Assembly: GCA_026398715.1 (NCBI GenBank)
Contig: JAPLSI010000173.1
Coordinates: forward strand, 1 to 17,308
DNA length: 17,308 nt
Origin: Gammaproteobacteria bacterium
Lineage (GTDB): Bacteria; Pseudomonadota; Gammaproteobacteria; Xanthomonadales; Xanthomonadaceae
Direction of reading: 5' to 3'
Shown piece by piece: positions 1 to 7,860 of the stretch. The stretch's first letter is position 1. Each line of letters opens with the position of its first letter. Both the position numbers and the translations under genes were made by a program. The notes beneath the pieces are model-generated. The model worked only from the letters and a program-made list of their open reading frames with translations. It had not been told where the DNA came from and did no database searches.

Positions 1-1479
1 GTGATCGTCCTGGCCGAAATCGGCGGCAAGTCCTACTGGCTGGATCCGACACGAACGACGCAAAAAGGCCCGCTGGCGAGTGTTTTCCAACCGGACTTCG
101 GCTTGGCGCTGGTCGTGGACAAAGACAGCAAGACACTGACCCGGATGGCCACGGCCACCACTTCGAGCCAGAAGAAGTCCATCCATGCCCAGTTCGACAG
201 CCGCGACGGCATCGACAAGCCGGTGCGCTACACGGTCACGACGACCTCGCACGGACGTAGTGCAGAGGCCGCGCGCAGCTCGCTTCTTCGTTCGGACCGG
301 GAGGAACTGCAGAAGACCTACCTCAATTTCTACGCCTCCTACTACCCGGGAATCGTCGTCGCCGCACCGATCACGGTTCACGACGACGAGTCCGGAAACG
401 CGATCACCATCACCGAGCACTATTCCATATCCAGTTTCTGGCCGAAGGGCGAGGCCGCCACGCGACGCGAAGCCGATATCTACGCGGCGGAAATGGAGGA
501 GTTGCTGGAAGTTCCGGGCACGTCCATCCGGCAGTCACCACTCAACGTTATTTTCCCGATGCAGGTGGTGCAGACGACCGAGGTCCTGCTGCCCGACGAT
601 TTCGACATCAAGGCCGAAACAACCCGGGTCGAGGGTCCAGCCTTCAAGTTTGAACGGGTGGTTACGCCGGGCAAGCGTCGCATCGTGTTGACGGACAGCT
701 ACCAGACGCTTGCCGACCACGTGCCGTCCGCCGACGTACCGCGCTACGCCGAACAATTGAAGGAGGCGCGCAAGGCGCTCGGCTATCAGCTGTACATCGA
801 TGACCCGAGCCTGGCGCCAGCGCGCAGCACTTGGGAGAATTTCAACGGGATGGTCGCGCTGCTGGGCGCCTTGATGCTGGCGATCCTGGGTTGGGTGGCG
901 TTGAAGCTGTATCGGTCCGATCCCGCACCGTCCGGACTGCCGCCCGATCCAGCCCTGTCCGGCCTGCAGGGTTGGCTGGTTCTGGTTGGTTTCGGGATCT
1001 GTGCATCACCGCTCGTCTCCCTTTATTCTTTCTTCGAAATCGCGCCAGCCATTGCCCTGGATAGCTGGACGACGCTGACCTCGCCAGGCAGCGATCGCTA
1101 CGATCCGCTGTGGGCACCCGCGCTTTTGCTCCAGTTGGCGGTCATGCTCGCAACGCTGGCCTTTTCGCTGCTGATGATTCCGCTGTTCTTCGGTAAGCGG
1201 CGCAACTTGCCACGTATCTACATCGCCACGGTCAGCCTTGAACTGTTGGGAATGAGCGCCGTCTACGCACTGCTTTGGCAAATCCCCAGTGCGGCGGCGG
1301 AAATGGGTGCGGATGAATGGACGGAGCTCGCCGGCCTGGTCTTTTCGGCGCTTGTCTGGATTAGCTACTTCAGGGTGTCCAAACGGGTAAAATCGACTTT
1401 CGTTCGTGGCTGGCGCGAACCTCCGCCGCTACCGCGCGGGCCCCTGCCGCCACTCCAAGCCGAACCGATTCGAGAATGA
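1..1479 (+). CDS. Transglutaminase-like/DUF2569 membrane protein, 5'-truncated by the window edge
   Basis: The reading frame is open from base 1, and the apparent GTG start is probably just an internal valine. The first residues (VIVLAEIGGK, then YWLDPT at 12-17) look like the last strands of a transglutaminase-like core, with D15 in the place of the catalytic Asp. The Cys and His would lie upstream of the window. Residues about 30-270 form a soluble, beta-rich region of the sort found after DUF3857/transglutaminase cores. Five hydrophobic segments follow at about 283-303, 322-345, 372-398, 406-426 and 441-457. The GLQGWL motif at 321-326 and the WISYFRVSKRVKSTF end at 453-467 are typical of DUF2569. 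A proline-rich tail closes the protein. It is probably an inner-membrane protein with a large periplasmic part; its substrate is unknown. The DUF2569 call is firm; the transglutaminase call rests on a short visible remnant. Confidence 0.8.
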   Translation: MIVLAEIGGKSYWLDPTRTTQKGPLASVFQPDFGLALVVDKDSKTLTRMATATTSSQKKSIHAQFDSRDGIDKPVRYTVTTTSHGRSAEAARSSLLRSDREELQKTYLNFYASYYPGIVVAAPITVHDDESGNAITITEHYSISSFWPKGEAATRREADIYAAEMEELLEVPGTSIRQSPLNVIFPMQVVQTTEVLLPDDFDIKAETTRVEGPAFKFERVVTPGKRRIVLTDSYQTLADHVPSADVPRYAEQLKEARKALGYQLYIDDPSLAPARSTWENFNGMVALLGALMLAILGWVALKLYRSDPAPSGLPPDPALSGLQGWLVLVGFGICASPLVSLYSFFEIAPAIALDSWTTLTSPGSDRYDPLWAPALLLQLAVMLATLAFSLLMIPLFFGKRRNLPRIYIATVSLELLGMSAVYALLWQIPSAAAEMGADEWTELAGLVFSALVWISYFRVSKRVKSTFVRGWREPPPLPRGPLPPLQAEPIRE

Positions 1480-1483
1480 CGCC

Positions 1484-1757
1484 ATGACCGACACCCCACC
1501 CGACCGCCTCGCACTGAACCCACGCAGCCCCTTCCATGATGCCGCCGTGCTCGAACGCGGCATCGGCATCCGCTTCAAGGGCGAAGAACGCCACAACGTG
1601 GAGGAGTACTGCATCAGCGAAGGCTGGGTGCGGCTGCCCGTTGGCAAGTCACTGGATCGTCGCGGCAACGCGATGACCATCAAGGTGCACGGCGAAGTGG
1701 TTGCGTGGTTCCTTGACGACGCAGATCCGGGCGAGGTCATCGCGCCGACTACGGCGG

Positions 1758-1765
<8 letters not shown>
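1484..1765 (+). CDS. DUF3297 family protein
   Basis: This is a 93-aa soluble protein starting at ATG 1484, four bases after the stop of the upstream gene, so the two are probably co-transcribed. The start was chosen because the opening MTDTPPDRLALNPRSP matches how DUF3297 proteins begin. The core ERGIGIRFKG, NVEEYCISEGWVR and the LDRRGNAMTIK segment also fit that family. There is no signal peptide or membrane segment. No biochemical function is established for the family to my knowledge, and none is proposed here. The Shine-Dalgarno match is weak, as expected for a gene translated by coupling. The last 8 bases overlap the end of the convergent SDR gene. Confidence 0.85.
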
Positions 1766-2543
<778 letters not shown>

Positions 2544-2548
2544 CAAGG

Positions 2549-2553
2549 CCTCC
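2549..2553 (-). promoter_or_regulatory. Shine-Dalgarno site fixing the SDR start
   Basis: On the minus strand GGAGG lies 5 nt before the ATG at 2543. This is the best ribosome-binding match among the three in-frame candidate starts, so it decides the start. The next candidate, ATG at 2525, has only GGGA ahead of it. Confidence 0.65.
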
Positions 2554-2650
2554 ACGACCGGAATCGGCCGCCAGGCGCAGATGATAACCGGCACACCCTG
2601 GGTTCACCCCGCAGCGGGGACCGGCACAGCGAAACCGGAGCCGGCTCGGC

Positions 2651-2656
2651 TATAGT
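2651..2656 (+). promoter_or_regulatory. Possible -10 box for the glycosyltransferase gene
   Basis: TATAGT matches the sigma-70 -10 consensus at five of six positions and would give a transcript starting near 2662, with a leader of about 20 nt. No good -35 hexamer lies 16-18 nt upstream. Instead, a perfect 10-bp palindrome (GAGCCGGCTC, 2639-2648) abuts the box and a CCCCGC-A-GCGGGG inverted repeat sits at 2607-2619. An activator-dependent promoter would fit, but this is inference. Confidence 0.35.
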
Positions 2657-2680
2657 GCGCATCCGATCGAAGCGTGGGTA

Positions 2681-3763
2681 ATGTCGATGAAAGTGCGTTT
2701 TTGCAGCCCGATCAAGTCACACATGGGCTACGCGGAGCTGGGCCGGATCATCATCAACCAGCTCGTGCAGGGCGGCTACCAGGTCGCCGTGCACGAAATT
2801 CCGGTGAAGTCGGTGGACGTGGACTTTGGCGAACTGGGCGAGCAGGCCGAGCGGCTGATGAGCCTGGACGTCGATGCCGAGGTGAACATCGTCAACATGA
2901 TCCCGCCATTGTTCGAGCGGTTTCGGCTTCCCGGCGCGCGGAACATCGGTTATTCGATGTTCGAGACCGATCGGCTGCCCGATGACTGGGTCGTGGCCTG
3001 CAACCAGATGGACGCGATGTGGGTGCCGTCCGACTGGGTGCGCGGCGTGTTCATCGCGTCCGGCGTAACGGTGCCGGTATGGGTGGTGGGCGTGGACGCG
3101 ATATCCATGCCGGTGGCGCAACCTGCGCCCGGCCCGCTGCGCCTGCTGTCGATCTTCCAATGGTCGGCGCGCAAGAATCCGGTCAACCTGCTGCGCGCGT
3201 ACTGCGCGGCGTTCGACGGCAACACGGACACGGTGCTCACCCTGAAGGTGCATCGCCATACCGATCCGGAAAAGAGCCGCAGTTTCGTCCAGAACGCCAT
3301 CAACTACAGCTTGTCGCGCACGCGCCCCCGTCGCGCGTTGCCACGCATCGAAATCGCCACCGAACATTACAGCACCGCGCAGATCCGCCAGTTGCATGCC
3401 GATTCGCACGCCTTCATCAGCCTGTCGCATGGCGAAGGCTGGGGCTTGCCGGCGTGGGAAGCGACACTGTCGGGCAAGCCGGTCATCCATACGGGATGGT
3501 CGGCGCCTTGCGAGTTCGTGCACGAACAAGGCCTGGTCAAGAGCAGCCTGTCGCCCGCGTACGGCATGGAGGAATTCGTGCCCTATTACGACATGGGCAT
3601 GAACTGGGGCGAGCCGCAGCTCGATGACGCGATCGGCAAGCTGCGCGACCTGCATGCCAATTACGCACGATGGTTCAAGACCAGCCGCGAGCATCGCAAC
3701 GTCATCAACAACCGCTACTCGCTCGACCGGCGCATCGAGCAGCTTCGCAAGGCGCTGGGCTAG
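2681..3763 (+). CDS. GT4-like (GT-B fold) glycosyltransferase
   Basis: This is a cytoplasmic protein of 360 aa. The N-terminal half has SHMGYAELGR at 13-22 and the block YSMFETDRLPDDW at 91-103, features of GT-B enzymes related to GT4 mannosyl/glucosyl transferases. The C-terminal half has a strand LLSIFQWSARKN at 155-166 and the nucleotide-sugar motif HGEGWGLPAWEA at 250-261. There E252 and E260 form the E-x7-E pair of retaining GT4-type enzymes. KPVI and GWSAPCEFV follow at 266-280. Start ATG 2681 is used; ATG 2687 (two codons later) is equally possible because the ribosome site is weak. No other sugar, lipopolysaccharide or capsule gene is in the window, so donor and acceptor are unknown. 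It faces the lipoprotein gene at 3791. Confidence 0.87.
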   Translation: MSMKVRFCSPIKSHMGYAELGRIIINQLVQGGYQVAVHEIPVKSVDVDFGELGEQAERLMSLDVDAEVNIVNMIPPLFERFRLPGARNIGYSMFETDRLPDDWVVACNQMDAMWVPSDWVRGVFIASGVTVPVWVVGVDAISMPVAQPAPGPLRLLSIFQWSARKNPVNLLRAYCAAFDGNTDTVLTLKVHRHTDPEKSRSFVQNAINYSLSRTRPRRALPRIEIATEHYSTAQIRQLHADSHAFISLSHGEGWGLPAWEATLSGKPVIHTGWSAPCEFVHEQGLVKSSLSPAYGMEEFVPYYDMGMNWGEPQLDDAIGKLRDLHANYARWFKTSREHRNVINNRYSLDRRIEQLRKALG

Positions 3764-3770
3764 GCTCGCG

Positions 3771-3802
3771 AAAAAAGTATCGCCCCAGCCTCAGGGGCGA
3801 TA
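3771..3802 (-). terminator. Rho-independent terminator of the lipoprotein gene, overlapping its stop codon
   Basis: A perfect 9-bp inverted repeat, TATCGCCCC (3778-3786) and GGGGCGATA (3794-3802), encloses a 7-nt loop. Read on the minus strand it is followed by C and then six T (complement of A 3771-3776), the layout of an intrinsic terminator. The lipoprotein's TGA stop (3791-3793) lies inside the loop, so the last codons form one arm of the stem. In the plus direction there is no T run, so it should not strongly stop the glycosyltransferase transcript. Confidence 0.85.
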
Positions 3803-4405
3803 GACCGCGCCAGGCGGATCGTAGCCGTCATCGAGCACGGCCTCGGCATCGTCCTCGTATAGCGGCTCGTCGATCGGGACTTCGTCTTCGAGCGGCAGTT
3901 CGTCGGCAGCGACGTCGTCCGACGGTGACCAGTCGCCGTCTTCGCGCGGAAGCCGGTAGGGTTCGCGGCCGTCGCTCCAGGCGACGGGCGGCGCGGCTTC
4001 GGATTCTTCCAGTGCGGCATTCGCCCGCTCGCGATCCCAGGCTTCCTCGCGGGCGCGCAGTTGCGCCTCCGACAGGTCCTGGTCGAGCAACTCGCGGTCG
4101 CGGCGTTCCTGCTCCGCCCTGAAGTCACGCAGGGCCTGCGGGTCCGCGCCGTTCTCCAGCGGTCGGCCATCGCCCATGGCGGACGCGTAATCGGCGGCGG
4201 CCTTCGAAGCCGGCCGGGCCGCCACGGGGTCGGGCTGCGGGGCCAGGATGGTGCCCGACAGGGCCACCGTGGACGGCGCCGCCTGGCCCGCGACGTTGGC
4301 GGTTTCGGCCTTGGGCGGCGGCGGGCCGTGCGGTCGCTCGCAGGCGGCGAGCAGGGCCATCAGGGCGATAGGGATAAGGGTTGCGGTGGCGCGGGGGATT
4401 GTCAT
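3791..4405 (-). CDS. Hypothetical lipoprotein, acidic C-terminus
   Basis: This 204-aa protein is not one I recognise. A short positive start (R5) and a hydrophobic stretch lead to the lipobox LAAC at 19-22, with C22 the predicted lipidated cysteine. A low-complexity, proline- and alanine-rich linker follows at about 25-70. A highly charged, probably helical stretch runs over 89-135 (Arg/Glu/Asp/Gln rich). The tail at about 154-204 is strongly acidic. It was judged real because of the clean lipobox, the terminator exactly at its stop and normal codon usage. ATG 4405 is the only start that gives a full signal peptide. A -10-like box only 5 nt upstream suggests that the mRNA may have no leader. 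It diverges from the M13 peptidase gene; a functional link is not shown. Confidence 0.75.
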   Translation of the reverse strand: MTIPRATATLIPIALMALLAACERPHGPPPPKAETANVAGQAAPSTVALSGTILAPQPDPVAARPASKAAADYASAMGDGRPLENGADPQALRDFRAEQERRDRELLDQDLSEAQLRAREEAWDRERANAALEESEAAPPVAWSDGREPYRLPREDGDWSPSDDVAADELPLEDEVPIDEPLYEDDAEAVLDDGYDPPGAVYRP

Positions 4406-4410
4406 GCGCC

Positions 4411-4416
4411 CTTATA
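4411..4416 (-). promoter_or_regulatory. Possible -10 box, leaderless start of the lipoprotein gene
   Basis: On the minus strand TATAAG (five of six matches to TATAAT) ends 5 nt before the ATG at 4405. A transcript would start about 6-7 nt after the box, that is at the start codon itself. There is no Shine-Dalgarno sequence ahead of this ATG. No convincing -35 box is seen. Confidence 0.35.
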
Positions 4417-4531
4417 CCGTTGCCCGGGCCAAAGATTGCTGAACGCCCGCTGCGCCGGCGTGACTTTCGAGGCGTGCGCCGGGCCCGCGCCGGACCTATG
4501 CTCGGGATTCCGTCCCTGTCCTGGTGTCGCC

Positions 4532-6655
4532 ATGTCCCTGCCCCGTCGCATTCCCGCCCCCGCGCTGCTCGCGGCCGCCCTCGCCGTCGTGTTCGCCGGC
4601 GCCTGCTCACGCAGCGAACCCACTCCCGCCGTTGCCACCGCGCCTGCGGCCGCGCCGGCACCAGCGGCGAGCAAGCCGACCCTGGGCACGTTCGGCTTCG
4701 ATGCCGCGGGCATGGATCGCAGCGTGATGCCCGGCGACAACTTCTTCGATTACGCCAACGGACAGTGGGTGGCGAAGACCGAAATTCCGGCCGATCGCTC
4801 CAGCTACAGCAGCTTTACGCTGCTGACCGAAAAAGCGGCGGAACGCACCCGCGCGATCATCGACGAATCGGCCAGCGACAAGTCCGTAACCGGTGAAGCA
4901 CGCAAGATCGGCGACTTCTACAACGCCTTCATGGACGAAGCAGGCATCGAGGCCAAGGGGCTCGCGCCGATGCGCGCCGAACTCGACGCCATCGCCGGCA
5001 TCACGGACAAGGCCGCGCTCGCCGGCGCCATCGGCAAGACCTTGCGCGCCGATGTGGACCTGCTCAACAACACCGACTACTACACCGACCGCCTGTTCGG
5101 CCTGTGGGTCGCGCAGGACCTCGACAAGCCGACCACCTATTCGCCGTACCTGCTGCAGGGCGGCCTGGGCATGCCCGATCGCGACTTCTACCTGGAAGGC
5201 GGCCGCTTCTCCGAGCTGCGCAAGCAATACCAGGCGCATATCGCCAAGGTTTTCGAGCTGGCCGGTATCACCGACGGCGGCGCGCGCGCAGCGCGAATCG
5301 TCGCGCTGGAGACCGCCATCGCACGCACCCACGCCAGCCAGCAAGAGACCAACGACGTCAAGAAGGGCGCCAATTACTGGTCCCGCGCCGATTTCAGCAG
5401 CAAGGCGCCGGGCCTGGACTGGTCGGCCTTCTTCGACGCGGCGGGCCTGGGCAAACAGGAAACGTTCGTGGCCTGGCAGCCCAAGGCGATCGCCGGGATT
5501 TCGGCGCTGGCCGCATCGCAGCCAATCGAAACCTGGAAGGACTACCTCGCCTTCCATGCACTGGACCGCGCATCGAGCCTGCTGCCGAAAGCCTTCGCCG
5601 ACGAGAACTTCGCCTTCCACGGAACGACGCTCAGCGGCACGCCGGAACAATCGCCGCGCTGGAAGCGTGCGGTTGGCGCAGTCAACACCGGCCTGGGCGA
5701 AGCGGTCGGCAAGATCTACGTGCAACGCCATTTCAGCGCGCAGACCAAGGCGCGCGCCGATGAACTGGTGGCCAACCTCGTGGCCGCGTTCGACAAGCGC
5801 ATCGACAAGCTCGACTGGATGGATCCGGCCACCAAGTCCCGCGCGAAGGCAAAACTGGCCGGCATGAAAGTCGGCATGGGCTACCCGGACGTCTGGATCG
5901 ACTACTCCGCCCTGCAGGTGAGTGCCGACGAGGCGCTGGGCAACAGCCAGCGCGCCAGCGAGTTCGAGTACCAGCGCAATATCGCCAAGCTCGGCAAGAC
6001 GGTGGAGCACACCGAGTGGTACCTGCTGCCGCAGGAAGTGAATGCGATGAACCTGCCGCTGGAAAACCGCCTGATCTTCCCGGCGGCGATTCTCGAGGCG
6101 CCGTTCTTCGACCCGAATGCGGACGACGCCATCAACTACGGCGCCATCGGCACCGTCATCGGCCACGAGATCAGCCACAGCTTCGATTCCAGCGGCGCAC
6201 TCTTTGACGAAACGGGACGCCTCGCCAACTGGTGGACGCCGGAAGATTTCAAGAGCTTCGAGAAGGCCTGTGCGGAACTGGCGGCGCAGTACGACCAGTA
6301 CCGGCCGTTCCCGGACGCCGCCGTCAACGGCAAGCTGACCCTGGGCGAGAACATCGCGGACGTCGCCGGCCTGGCCACGGCCTACGATGCCTACACCCTG
6401 TCGCGCGAAGGCAAGCCGTCGGTCACGCTGGAAGGCCTGACGCCGGACCAGCGCTTCTTCCTGGGCTTCGCGCAGGCATTCCGCGCCAAGGCGCGCGATG
6501 CCGCGTTGCGCAACAGCCTGATGACCAACGTGCATTCGCCAGGCATGTATCGAACCGAAACCGTGCGCAACCTCGATGCGTGGTACGCCGCCTTCGACGT
6601 GAAGCCCGGCCAGGCTCGATACCTGGCGCCGAACAAGCGCGTCCACGTCTGGTAA
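4532..6655 (+). CDS. M13 family zinc metallopeptidase (neprilysin/PepO-like), lipoprotein
   Basis: This 707-aa protein has the usual length of bacterial M13 enzymes. It begins with a signal sequence ending in AGAC at 22-25, a somewhat loose lipobox with C25. An Ala/Pro-rich linker follows, then the M13 N-terminal domain from about residue 50 (MPGDNFFDYANGQW near 69-82). The zinc site is complete: HEISH with H545, E546 and H549, then GENIAD with the third ligand E606 and D610. H668 and R674 (HSPGMYR) sit at the spacing of the transition-state His and the Arg that binds the substrate carboxylate in neprilysin. The usual NAYY substrate motif reads NAMN (504-507). The C-terminus ends in a conserved-type Trp. 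Start 4532 was chosen because only it gives a signal peptide. It probably cleaves short peptides in the envelope. It is not tightly linked to its neighbours. Confidence 0.95.
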   Translation: MSLPRRIPAPALLAAALAVVFAGACSRSEPTPAVATAPAAAPAPAASKPTLGTFGFDAAGMDRSVMPGDNFFDYANGQWVAKTEIPADRSSYSSFTLLTEKAAERTRAIIDESASDKSVTGEARKIGDFYNAFMDEAGIEAKGLAPMRAELDAIAGITDKAALAGAIGKTLRADVDLLNNTDYYTDRLFGLWVAQDLDKPTTYSPYLLQGGLGMPDRDFYLEGGRFSELRKQYQAHIAKVFELAGITDGGARAARIVALETAIARTHASQQETNDVKKGANYWSRADFSSKAPGLDWSAFFDAAGLGKQETFVAWQPKAIAGISALAASQPIETWKDYLAFHALDRASSLLPKAFADENFAFHGTTLSGTPEQSPRWKRAVGAVNTGLGEAVGKIYVQRHFSAQTKARADELVANLVAAFDKRIDKLDWMDPATKSRAKAKLAGMKVGMGYPDVWIDYSALQVSADEALGNSQRASEFEYQRNIAKLGKTVEHTEWYLLPQEVNAMNLPLENRLIFPAAILEAPFFDPNADDAINYGAIGTVIGHEISHSFDSSGALFDETGRLANWWTPEDFKSFEKACAELAAQYDQYRPFPDAAVNGKLTLGENIADVAGLATAYDAYTLSREGKPSVTLEGLTPDQRFFLGFAQAFRAKARDAALRNSLMTNVHSPGMYRTETVRNLDAWYAAFDVKPGQARYLAPNKRVHVW

Positions 6656-6789
6656 CGAAACGAAGGATGAACCACCGCCGCTTCATTCAGAAAACGTACA
6701 CCCAAATCAGCGCAAATTGACCTGGCTCGGTTGCAATGCCATGACGGCAAGACGGGTGAAATCGGAATTCACAAATCAGGAGAAGTGCG

Positions 6790-7059
6790 ATGAACCTTAT
6801 TATCTGGTTGATTGTCGGCGGTATCGTGGGTTGGCTTGCAAGCATCGTGATGAAGCGTGATGCGCAACAGGGCATCATTCTCAACATCGTGGTCGGCATC
6901 GTCGGCGCGTTGCTCGCCGGCTACATCATCTCCCCGCTGGTTGGCGTGGGCACGATCAACAGCGGTTTCTCGCTGGGTTCGTTCCTGGTGTCGCTGGTTG
7001 GCGCCATTGTCTTGCTGGCGCTGGTCAACATGTTCAACCGCGGTCGCGCCCGTAGCTGA
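6790..7059 (+). CDS. GlsB/YeaQ/YmgE family small membrane protein
   Basis: This 89-aa protein is almost wholly hydrophobic, with three likely membrane segments at about 3-20, 28-50 and 60-82. The motif GGIVGWLAS at 10-18 and the glycine-rich helices are hallmarks of the GlsB/YeaQ/YmgE (transglycosylase-associated) family. Members are often stress-induced inner-membrane proteins of unknown mechanism. The start has a good ribosome site, AGGAGA at 6778-6783, 6 nt ahead. The gene lies 134 nt after the M13 peptidase. That gap holds no clear terminator and only a lone TTGACC (6717-6722) without a matching -10 box. A strong terminator follows 18 nt downstream of the stop. Confidence 0.92.
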   Translation: MNLIIWLIVGGIVGWLASIVMKRDAQQGIILNIVVGIVGALLAGYIISPLVGVGTINSGFSLGSFLVSLVGAIVLLALVNMFNRGRARS

Positions 7060-7076
7060 TTTCGGGTTCGCATGCG

Positions 7077-7108
7077 AAAAAAAACCGCGCCCCGGCGCGG
7101 TTTTTTTT
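7077..7108. terminator. Bidirectional rho-independent terminator
   Basis: Eight A (7077-7084), the arm CCGCGC (7085-7090), a CCCG loop, the arm GCGCGG (7095-7100) and eight T (7101-7108) form a symmetrical hairpin. It has a U-run in both directions. It lies between the convergent GlsB-type gene (+) and trmO (-) and should end both transcripts. Confidence 0.95.
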
Positions 7109-7147
7109 CGCTCCCAATCCGGCAACCGCCCGGGCCGGTTGTGCTTG

Positions 7148-7693
7148 TCAGCCAGGTTTCGTCCGGCGCGGCCGCTTCGGGCCGGGCGCCGATTGCGCAC
7201 CCTGGCTGCGATCGATCGCGTCGATCCAGCCGGCGGCTGCCGACGGAAAGGCATCGGCGTAGGGCACGTAGGGTTTGATGTCCAGGATCGGCGTGCCGTC
7301 CAGCAGGTCCAGCCCGCGCACGCGCAAGCCATCGGGCTCGACCGCCACCAGTTCCACCGCCGACAGGCCGATCGGATTGGGCCGGTGCGGCGATCTTGTC
7401 GCCAGCACGCTGCGCTTGCCGCCGCCACGGGGCGGACGGACTTCCGCTTTCCAGCCTTCGCTGCGATCGAACACGAATACCAGCCAGATCCGGTCGAATC
7501 CGGCCAGGTCGCGGAACGCTTCCGGCGGAAATCCCGGCACGAACCGTATCCATGCCTCGGCCGGCTGCCCCGTCTCGGTGCCGGCCACGATGGTGGCCTG
7601 GTGCGGCGCATCGATCCGACTGGCGTAAGGCGAGTGGACGTAGGCGATGGGCCGGCAGGCGTAGTTCGCGGCAGAGGCCTGTTCTTCTTGCAT
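7148..7693 (-). CDS. trmO: tRNA (N6-threonylcarbamoyladenosine(37)-N6)-methyltransferase TrmO
   Basis: This cytoplasmic enzyme of 181 aa uses SAM to methylate t6A37 to m6t6A37 in ANN-decoding tRNAs. Family signatures are present in order: IAYVHSPY at 16-23, RIDAPHQA at 26-33, FDRSEGW at 75-81 and VRPPRGG at 85-91. They continue with ATRSPHRPNPIGLS at 98-111 and LDIKPYVPYADA at 137-148. These match the UPF0066/YaeB beta-barrel domain. It is shorter than the roughly 235-aa E. coli protein because the C-terminal domain is missing and a basic tail (KRPRRTKPG) follows instead; short forms are common. ATG 7693 is chosen because the family match begins soon after it and a GGGA lies 8 nt upstream. 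An in-frame extension to 7777 would add 28 residues without family features. It is divergent from the adaptor operon. Confidence 0.93.
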   Translation of the reverse strand: MQEEQASAANYACRPIAYVHSPYASRIDAPHQATIVAGTETGQPAEAWIRFVPGFPPEAFRDLAGFDRIWLVFVFDRSEGWKAEVRPPRGGGKRSVLATRSPHRPNPIGLSAVELVAVEPDGLRVRGLDLLDGTPILDIKPYVPYADAFPSAAAGWIDAIDRSQGAQSAPGPKRPRRTKPG

Positions 7694-7771
7694 GGACTGT
7701 CCCGTCGCGGCCGGATTGCCTGCCGCTAGCGTCGCAGATCGACGCACCGATTTCGACTTCGGCGCGCGCAC

Positions 7772-7786
7772 TGCCAAAGGTTGGCA
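7772..7786. promoter_or_regulatory. Inverted repeat TGCCAA-AGG-TTGGCA, possible operator
   Basis: A perfect 6-bp inverted repeat with a 3-nt centre lies in the 167-nt region between trmO and the adaptor operon, 75 nt before the adaptor ATG. The half-site TTGGCA recurs at 7837-7842, and a 5-base version (TGGCA) at 7794-7798. The arrangement resembles a dimeric repressor or activator site. No regulator gene is nearby, so the binding protein is unknown. Confidence 0.35.
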
Positions 7787-7860
7787 TCACTTCTGGCACT
7801 CCAGCAGCGGCGGCCTTCCGTGTTCCGATGCACACATTGGCAACCAGGGGTATTTCCGAA

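Noticed and set aside
2717..3694. Minus-strand frame opposite the glycosyltransferase
   Set aside because: It is a shadow frame with low-complexity His/Arg content; the sense strand holds clear GT-B motifs.
4061..4531. Upstream extension of the M13 peptidase frame
   Set aside because: It runs antisense to the lipoprotein gene, has Arg/Gly-rich shadow-like composition and would bury the signal peptide.
4607..6646. Long open frame (679 codons) on the minus strand
   Set aside because: It is the antisense shadow of the M13 gene, open because of GC-rich codon bias. It has no family motifs and the plus-strand gene has a full active site.
6717..6746. TTGACC as a -35 box for the GlsB-type gene
   Set aside because: None of the hexamers at 16-18 nt spacing resembles a -10 box.
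7794..7809. Sigma-54-like promoter (TGGCAC-N5-CAGC)
   Set aside because: The GG and GC spacing fits, but the -12 element lacks the usual TTGC and no sigma-54 activator or activator gene is seen.
7396..7860. Upstream extension of the adaptor frame
   Set aside because: It is antisense to trmO and would hide the adaptor's membrane anchor far inside the protein.
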